Shown: piece by piece, positions 57,254 through 64,000 of the stretch
How the letters are laid out: every line of letters begins with the position of its first letter
How positions within the stretch are numbered: position 1 is the first letter of the stretch
Assembly (NCBI RefSeq): GCF_010389155.1
Contig: NC_057768.1
Span: 11,964,501 to 12,028,500 of the forward strand
Origin: Erigeron canadensis
Taxonomy: Eukaryota > Streptophyta > Magnoliopsida > Asterales > Asteraceae
Reading direction: 5' to 3'
Length of the DNA stretch: 64,000 nucleotides
Made by a program: the position numbers and the translations under genes
Notes under the pieces: generated by a model
Database searches by the model: none
Seen by the model: the letters and a program-made list of their open reading frames with translations, nothing else
Told to the model about the DNA's origin: nothing

Positions 57254-57460
57254 CTTAACTGGTTATGTTAATCATTTCGGTTAACCGGTTATAAAAAACC
57301 GAAATCGGTTACATAGGTTCATGATTTTCCAAAGAGTAACCGGCTATTAACCGGTATAGGTTAACCGGAATCGATTTTTTTTTTTTTTTTATAAAAAAAC
57401 TGGTTTTGGTTAATACTAAAAAAAAATTTGAACCGATTAACCTATATTTGCACCTCTAGT
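57254..57460. mobile_element. Possible hAT-like MITE remnant
   Basis: It holds several GGTTAACCGG/CCGGTTAACC-type inverted segments, A- and T-runs and ends TTTGCACCTCTAG. The left terminus is not clear. Confidence 0.3.
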
Positions 57461-57904
57461 ATATACTATTGGACTTTTATGCTTGCATGGATATGGCTTG
57501 TTTTGCTAGTTATTATCTTTACCCGGATTGCCTCATCTTTATTGTCTCTTTTAACATTCTTAATGCTTACATATAGATGTTTTATTTGTAGGTAGTTCAT
57601 GAAGATTGAGGATGCACGATGACTTGCGCTTCTTGTGGATTGAGGAGGCATTATGGATGCTTGTTGTTTTTTTCATTGCTTTTAGTTTCTTTTATTATGT
57701 CACAAGACTTTATGTTGGATAATGTTATAACTCAATGTTTAGTGTTTTTGTTATGAATATGCACGTTTATCTGAGATATAATAAAATTCTGTTTCTATCA
57801 TTAGTTGACTTTTTATACACAATAACTATTATGGTTTTATGTATTTGGTGGTGTGTTTAAATGTTTAATAAAAGCCATTATTTGAATGTTTTTTAGTAAA
57901 CTTT

Positions 57905-58660
57905 TTACAACATTGTGAAAGTGTCCAAATATGTTTTTATTAGGACGCTATTTGGGTTCTTTATAAATATATATTGCGACTCTAAAATTGGTTTCATAAT
58001 CTTATTTGAGATATTAGGACCTTTTATTTTGTCCTAAAGCAGCAATTATATTACATTTTAAGGGTCCTATAAATTAACCTTTAAGGACGCTATATTGAGG
58101 TACCAAAATAACAAATTAGGTAATCACATGTTACGACATTGCAAAAGTGTCCTAATATGTATTTATTAGGACGCTATTTGAGTTTTTCATATACATATTT
58201 TACGACCATAAAATTGGTCTCATAATCTTATTGGAGATGTTAGGACACTTTTTTTGGTACTAACGTAACAATGGTATTACATTATAAGGGTCCTATAAAG
58301 TAACCTTTAAGGACGCTATAATGGGGTACCAAGATAACAAAAGTAGGTAATTACATGTTACGACATTGCAAAAGTGTCCTAATATGTATCTATTATGACA
58401 CTATTTGAGTTGTAAATACACATATTATGCGACCATAAAATTGGTTTCATAATCTTGTTTGAGATGTTAGGACCCCTTTTTTTGGTAACGTAACAATGGT
58501 ATTACATTATAAGGGTCCTATAAACTAACCTTTAAGTACGCTATAATGGGTACTAAAATAACAAAAGTAGGTAATCACATGTTACGACATTGCAAAAGTG
58601 TCCTTATATGTATTTGGACTATTAGGACGCTTATGACTTATTACGACCGCCTTACATGAA
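57905..58660. repeat. ~226-bp tandem repeats at CACTA end
   Basis: The landmark ACATTG(C/T)(A/G)AAAGTGTCC occurs at about 57910, 58136, 58363 and 58587 (spacing 224-227). Each unit has TTAGGACGCTAT, AAAATTGGT(T/C)TCATAATCTT and GGGTCCTATAAA. The terminus continues the same GTCCTA words into the TIR. Confidence 0.92.
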
Positions 58661-58756
58661 ACTCTTTTACAGTTGGTCCTATTAGACGAAAGGTCCTATA
58701 AAGTAGCATTATACGACGGTTTTGGGCGTCCTAAAAGCCCCATTTTTGTTGTAGTG

Positions 58757-59270
58757 TGCAGGTTACAGATATCAAATTTCATTTGAATACCATGTTGTAA
58801 CAAATAGGATCGATTATATCGCGATTAATCTACATGCGGAATGCATCATTGCCTTTTTTAGAATAACCTAAGACTTAGTGTGATAGGTTATAACTGTATT
58901 ATCAAGATCACAACCTAAGATGTAATGTGATAGGTTGTTGATATGATATTTTGATGTCTTGTAATGCATTATACATTAAATATGTTTTGATGTAAGTTTG
59001 CATTTGTTTACGGTTAAACATCAATGAAGAAATGATCGATTTTATGTCAAGATAATAATGTAAGATTTATTAGATACATTATTGTAATGACAAGTTAGTA
59101 CGGATGATTTATGATTGCATATTCGAGTAGATACAGGTTTTTAGTAACGAGTATCTATAGGTTTATGTTTCTGGAATTTTTTTGTAGTTTTCCTTAATAA
59201 GATTTCTGGAAAATTTACAAAATTTGGCTATGGAAAGCAGTTCATGTGTTTTTAAAAAAACTAAAAATTC
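58757..59270. other. Unassigned AT-rich stretch
   Basis: No ORF or element end is recognised except a weak GATAGGTT repeat near 58880-58935. Confidence 0.5.
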
Positions 59271-60107
59271 GACTTCATTCATGCTGACGTCAGCATGCCT
59301 CGCGCTGACATCATCACGAAGCCCACGAACTCAGTGTTCGGCCCGGCCCACAAAGCTCCGAATATAAGTATGGGTTTTAACCTTTCATTAATTACTTTTT
59401 AATCGAAAATTAACCCTAAATTCCCACACGAACTTTGTCTCGTTCGTGCCACTATTCATCCGATTCTCTTTTCAATCGATTTCATCCTCTTTTCGTGTTT
59501 GTTACTTAGATTTGTTGGTACTTTCACGATCTATGATTTATTATTGATGTTTTGACTATAAGAATTAACGATTTCATGTCGTTATAATGCCCAAATTTTG
59601 AACTCTCTTCGCGTGAACAGTAACTAGGACGAACCAAGAATTTGATCTTCAATTTTTGATGATTTGGACTTAAAATTGGATTAGTTGATGTTTGTACACC
59701 TTAAATCTAAAATAAGTTCATTTTAACATACTTAAAATCAAGATTAATTGAAGATACTATGATTCGATCACTATTCACACGAAGAACATCAAGAACACGA
59801 ACCACTTCGTGTTCATCGAATTTGTTTTGATTGTTGATTTTCTGGACATTTAATGAATGATGTGCATGAAAACAAGTCCAAGTTAATGATTTAACTTCAT
59901 TGAATCGTCGAATGGAGGTGTTTATGCCTCGTGTTTCTGGGTTCACGAAGAACACTTCGTGCTGACGTCACACGAAGAGGTTTAGCCTCGTGATTACGTC
60001 ACACGAATGTGTTCATGACACTTAGAAAAATTTTTGTTTTTAATTTCTAACTTTTTCGTTTTCTTGTCGTTTTTGTCTATTTTTGTGCAGGTAGGGCAGG
60101 ACAAGGT
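59271..60107 (+). other. Retroelement leader-like DNA with CACGAAG/CTTCGTG and GACGTCA motifs
   Basis: It contains several CACGAA(G/C), CTTCGTG and TGACGTCA words, most tightly at 59280-59345 and 59935-60010. A pyrimidine tract ending TTTTTGTGCAG (about 60081-60090) looks like a splice acceptor just before coding resumes. No ORF is supported; 59707-59955 minus is probably chance. Confidence 0.5.
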
Positions 60108-61143
60108 AATAATGCTCGTGTGTTCGTCAAGGAGCACAATGTTGCACTCGATCTTAGCATTACGCAGACGGGGTGCACACCAGAATTTTACGGTGTCCTA
60201 CAGTTTCATGCACGTTCTCGTGTACATTTGCAATGACAGAGAACCCTCCGTTGGTGATAAGTCTCATTCGGGAGTTTTGGAACTCAGCCCGATCAGTGCA
60301 GATGGGTGATCATATGTACATTTGCACTACTGTTGGAGGACGTTCATTCTCGTTCTCGGCTGGAGACTTACGGACGATATTACACTTAGGTGATGTCGAG
60401 ATAGAGTAAGGTCCGACTGACTTTTCAGAGGAATTTTGTGACAGTGCTCTACGTCGTATGGGGTATACTGGAGCTATTACTCACCCATACTTCATGAATC
60501 ATCTTCGTGGCAAATGGAAATTGTTAGCTTATTATTTGTTGAGGTCCATTAGTCATCGGAGTACAGGCTATGAACAGATGAATATCCAGAACGCTTCTCA
60601 GATGGTTGCTTTGGTGCTGAACAACCCATACAGATTTTCTCAGTACATTTTTGATAATTTAGAGAAGCAGTTGAGGTCATTTGGTACAGACAAGAAATTC
60701 TTTCTGTTTCCAAGATTTGTCGGGTAGAGATCATCCGATACATGTTGATAATCCACCATTGTTCGGACATTTGATCAATCCTAACTATGTTGCACCTAGA
60801 CAAGGTTGGGAAGATGAAGAACCCGTTGCTGCTACTGCTGGTGATGATCAGGCTCAAGATAATCCTCAGGAAGAGCGAGCTGATCAGTTTGAGGGACTCA
60901 ATGATGTTCCTTAATATGCTGGAGATCTAGAGCATGATCCAGATATGGATGCTCTTATGGAGGATATTGATGATCGTGCAAATCTTGTTCCACCAACTTC
61001 TGGAGTCTCTACTTCTACCTCTGCTCCAGTTGATGATGATGTTTGTCCTTCTGAGCTACCAGTTGCTGTTAATGTTGATGATGACTCAGGAGAGGATGAA
61101 GAAGAGGTTGAAAGATTGCCAAAGCAAAGAAGAAGACAAGAAA
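60108..61143 (+). pseudogene. Broken ORF with the same conserved domain as Copia ORF3
   Basis: Three collinear blocks: 60108-60233 (ARVFVKEHNVALDLS...FYGVLQFHARSR); 60230-60727 in another frame with TAG 60407-60409 (ISLIREFWNSARS, a segment ending LRTILHLGDVE, ALRRMGYTGA, KWKLLAYYLLRSIS, NPYRFSQYIFDNL, FPRFVG); and 60700-61143 back in the first frame with TAA 60912-60914 (acidic tail, VPPTSGVSTSTSA, KQRRRQ). Conserved blocks REFW..A, LR.MG..G, W......L, a hydrophobic run and FPRF match the ORF3 domain at 35.2-36.0 kb in order. It is cut at 61143 by the third long LTR. The parent element is unknown. Confidence 0.65.
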
Positions 61144-64000
61144 TGTAACACCCCAACTAAGGCGGAACAATGAGATATACAGAAAGTCGAGTATTCAAAA
61201 CAAAGGATTATAAATAACATTCACCATAGCTTTATTTGATAAAAAGAATTTACAATGTACAAACATGTGAACCAATTTCCAAGTACAAATGCATCCACCG
61301 TACTTGGATATTAAGTCCACGAACCAAATAACAAGCACATGAAATAGTAAACTACAATGATCAAGGCGGATTCCATTGCCTATCACAAAGTTTGATCTTT
61401 GACTCCAAAGTGCAATGCAAATAATCAGGAAGCATATAAATCCTCAATGCTTAAGCTTATTTCCTGAAAAGCATGAAGAAAAAGTGTCAACTACGAAAAC
61501 GTAGTTGGTAAGTGCATAGGTTTTTATATAAATTTTGGTACATGCCTATTTTAACACTTAGAAAGTATATTATTGTTACATTTCAAAATTCCCAAACCAT
61601 AAGACAAACAAAATTCTCATATCAAACCATCAAGCTTTCCAAATACTATAATGTCATTTCAACACTTGGAAGAATCCATGGTAACTTATAAAGTTCTCAT
61701 TTATCAAAATCATTATGAGAGAAAATATATCAATCGATTTATCGTATATCATACCCAAAATCATTCGGTTATCAATATTCCATTATCACCAAATTCGACA
61801 ACTTTCAAGATTCCATATAGGGTCCAATACCCAAATCGTATGTTCAATTCATAATATTCAACATAATAATATCAATTTCATTTACCCACAAGGGCATAAT
61901 TCAAGTAATTTTTTGATGAGTAAATGCTTGAGCCACTACTACTACCGTTTTGTCAAGTCCAACAATATATATATAATTCATTTCATAGCACAAACTGCCA
62001 ATCAAGTGTCGTATTAATAATAATAGGGTCGTGCCATGGAGACGACCATTCAAATTCAAGGTAGCTAGAGCACCACTATGGTCGGACTGGAAGTGAGGGT
62101 CGTCACGAAGGCAACCAACCTTCCACCGTTACACTTATGGGTGGGTAGACGAAACCTAGTTGCGCAACTCTCTAACTACAGGCCTCCACTTTCGGAGTAA
62201 ATAGTAGTGTACCGAAAGAAAACGGGTTGACAGAACTCAAGCTCATCATAAAACATTTATCACCTTGAACATATGAAACAAGTTCATTTCATAATCATTA
62301 TATCAAGAATCATTTCATATATATATATATATAAAAGCAATTAAATTTATATATCATGCTTTTCACCCAGATAGTTAAACACATAAAATAGTTTGAAAGG
62401 GGGCTATGACTCACCTTGATATGCCGATCATTATATCTTTATATCCAAAATGGGTACTTCCCATCTATTGCTTCCTTGATCATATATTCCATCATGGTCC
62501 TCATCCACATTTCAAAGCTAAGACTATCCCTACGAGAGGACTAATATACATAAGTTCCTATCTTAAGCCATTACCTAGAAATGCCACTTTCATTATGTTG
62601 CTATAAATCGTGAATCCAAGTATATTGCTAACATTCGCATCGTTTTGGTTGTAGAGATTTATGGTGGAAAAGGTTACTTTCATTACATGCGTATTTATAA
62701 GTTGTTAGATTTTCGGTAACTTGGCTTCATTTGTGGTTTCACTTGATATATTAGGTTATCATATAGAAATGCCATATTGAGTTATGTTATCCTTATTCAT
62801 CATTTGTTGTGTAACCGATTTTAGCGCGAATTAACATTTGTAATATCAATATATAGTTTGGTTAACATAATTACTTGTGCCTATCTTACTTAATTATCTT
62901 TGTTTTATTTTGATTATACTTATCTCATGAAATTTGTTTAAGTTTTATGGGCCATTATCAATTGGGCCAAAATGTGATGGGTTTTTAAGTGACTTGGGCT
63001 TAATTTAGTTATTGGGCTTAACCTTATTTAGGTTATGTGCTTAATGGGTTATATTGGTTATTGGACTTTATGGTTTGTTGGGCCAAGTGGGCCTACTGAT
63101 TTATGGTTCTATGGGTTTAGTTATTGGGTCGGGTTAGCCCATTATGGTTTTTATTGCATCTTTTAGCCCATTATACAAATGGTTAGTTTCCTTTCAAATT
63201 TTCTGTTTTTAATTCAGATTTTTATGAAATGTTGGCTACTATTTTGGGGTCAAGCCGAATTACTTTGACCTTCATGTTTTTTCCACAAAGACTTATATGT
63301 ATCTAGTATTTTTGTGAATTTTTGGTGAATTTTTAGATGATTTTTGGTGTCCTTAAAAATTATCCAAATACAAAATGTCCTGAATGGATACTGCTTGCGA
63401 CATCAGAAGTTTTATATAAGTTCTTGGGGTTTTCATTGTTGGAAAAATCCGATGATTTTATTTTAAGTTCAGGTCACATTGAAATTACTTTCCAACAAGT
63501 ATGACCTCCTGGAGCCTTTTGGTTTAGAAGATAAAAATTGTTAAAGTTTATAAAATATTCATACCAAATTACAGTTTTGACCAGTTTCAGTAGAAAAATC
63601 ATATCTTTCATTTGGTTCAGTATTTTTGAGTAATTCCAGTTGGAGGTTAACCTTAACTCGTTTATCTACAACTTTTATTTTGAAAGTTTTTCTTTAATCT
63701 GCCTTCACATGTTCAGTTCTCCCGATTTAAGATAGAAAATTATTTTTGTCAGAATGTTCTTGATTATATCAACTCACCAATGGTGTCGGTTGCTTCTCTT
63801 AGCCTCTAAATTACCATTAACAATATTATCACTTTATTTTGTATCTCTTAACATCAATTATTCAGCTTTCAAACAAATTTCAAGATCATTCATCATCATT
63901 TTCAACTGAGCTTATACAAAACATAATTGATTAATATGATTCTTGCCAAAACATCTCTTGATCATCCTAAAAACAACATGTATGTAGAGATCTTTTATTT
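61144..64000 (-). mobile_element. Third long LTR of the solo-LTR family, cut by the window edge
   Basis: It starts TGTAACACCCC at 61144 (left TSD candidate agaaa, 61139-61143) and follows 44522-47378 collinearly by eye with scattered substitutions and small indels. A (TA)n run lies near 62318-62335 and the TGGGC(C/T) cluster at about 62948-63175. Whether it is solo or part of a full element cannot be told. Confidence 0.88.

Larger units (their letters stand above)
55726..58756 (-). mobile_element. CACTA (En/Spm) DNA transposon, one end with terminal and subterminal repeats
   Basis: The right end reads TTTTTGTTGTAGTG at 58756, i.e. CACTACAACAAAAA on the minus strand, the CACTA terminal signature. 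tgc (58757-58759) is a possible 3-bp TSD. The subterminal zone has ~226-bp repeats, and an exon-like fragment with DUF8039-like features lies at 55743-55978. I find no matching opposite terminus or transposase, so the left limit is approximate. Strand refers to the terminus only. Confidence 0.75.

Overview
This window is repeat-rich plant nuclear DNA, probably from a eudicot and plausibly Asteraceae. That guess rests on the style of the retroelement proteins and is not proven here. I found no convincing host gene, tRNA, rRNA or CRISPR array. Nearly every readable protein belongs to an LTR retrotransposon, and almost all carry stops or frameshifts. Clade names (SIRE-like Copia, Athila, Tekay-like chromovirus) come from motif recognition, not alignment.

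Bases 1-41450 form one nest of insertions, decoded from LTR ends and target-site duplications (TSDs). The outermost layer is a Gypsy-type LTR whose right part is 40345-41450. A plus-strand SIRE-like Copia (29279-40344 visible) sits in it. A minus-strand Athila element (right end 29278) interrupts the gag of that Copia. Two elements sit in the Athila: a Tekay-like chromovirus (14653-26496, TSD GCTTA) in its gag, and a minus-strand Copia (right end 11919, left end outside the window) in its RT. The LTR of that Copia holds a 3.95-kb solo LTR (7780-11729, TSD AAAAT).

Bases 41451-64000 are a looser patchwork: a Stowaway-type MITE; the 3' end of a minus-strand chromovirus with two minisatellites; a 4.5-kb solo LTR (44522-49036, TSD GCAAC); a 5' LTR with PBS containing a large inverted repeat; an antisense coiled-coil ORF; Athila-like 3' noncoding DNA; the right end of a CACTA transposon; a broken copy of an ORF domain also found in the Copia; and the start of a third long LTR of the solo-LTR family (61144 to the edge).

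The most interesting signals lie inside or between elements. The short motif AACGATCTAAA is iterated in two unrelated families. TQT motifs recur every 11-12 residues in a coiled-coil Copia protein, resembling multivalent LC8 dynein-light-chain sites. An uncharacterised ORF3 domain recurs at two or three places and has a promoter-like leader in the Copia. The long and short LTRs of the chromovirus are reconciled to within 2 bp by one duplication, one deletion and minisatellite change.
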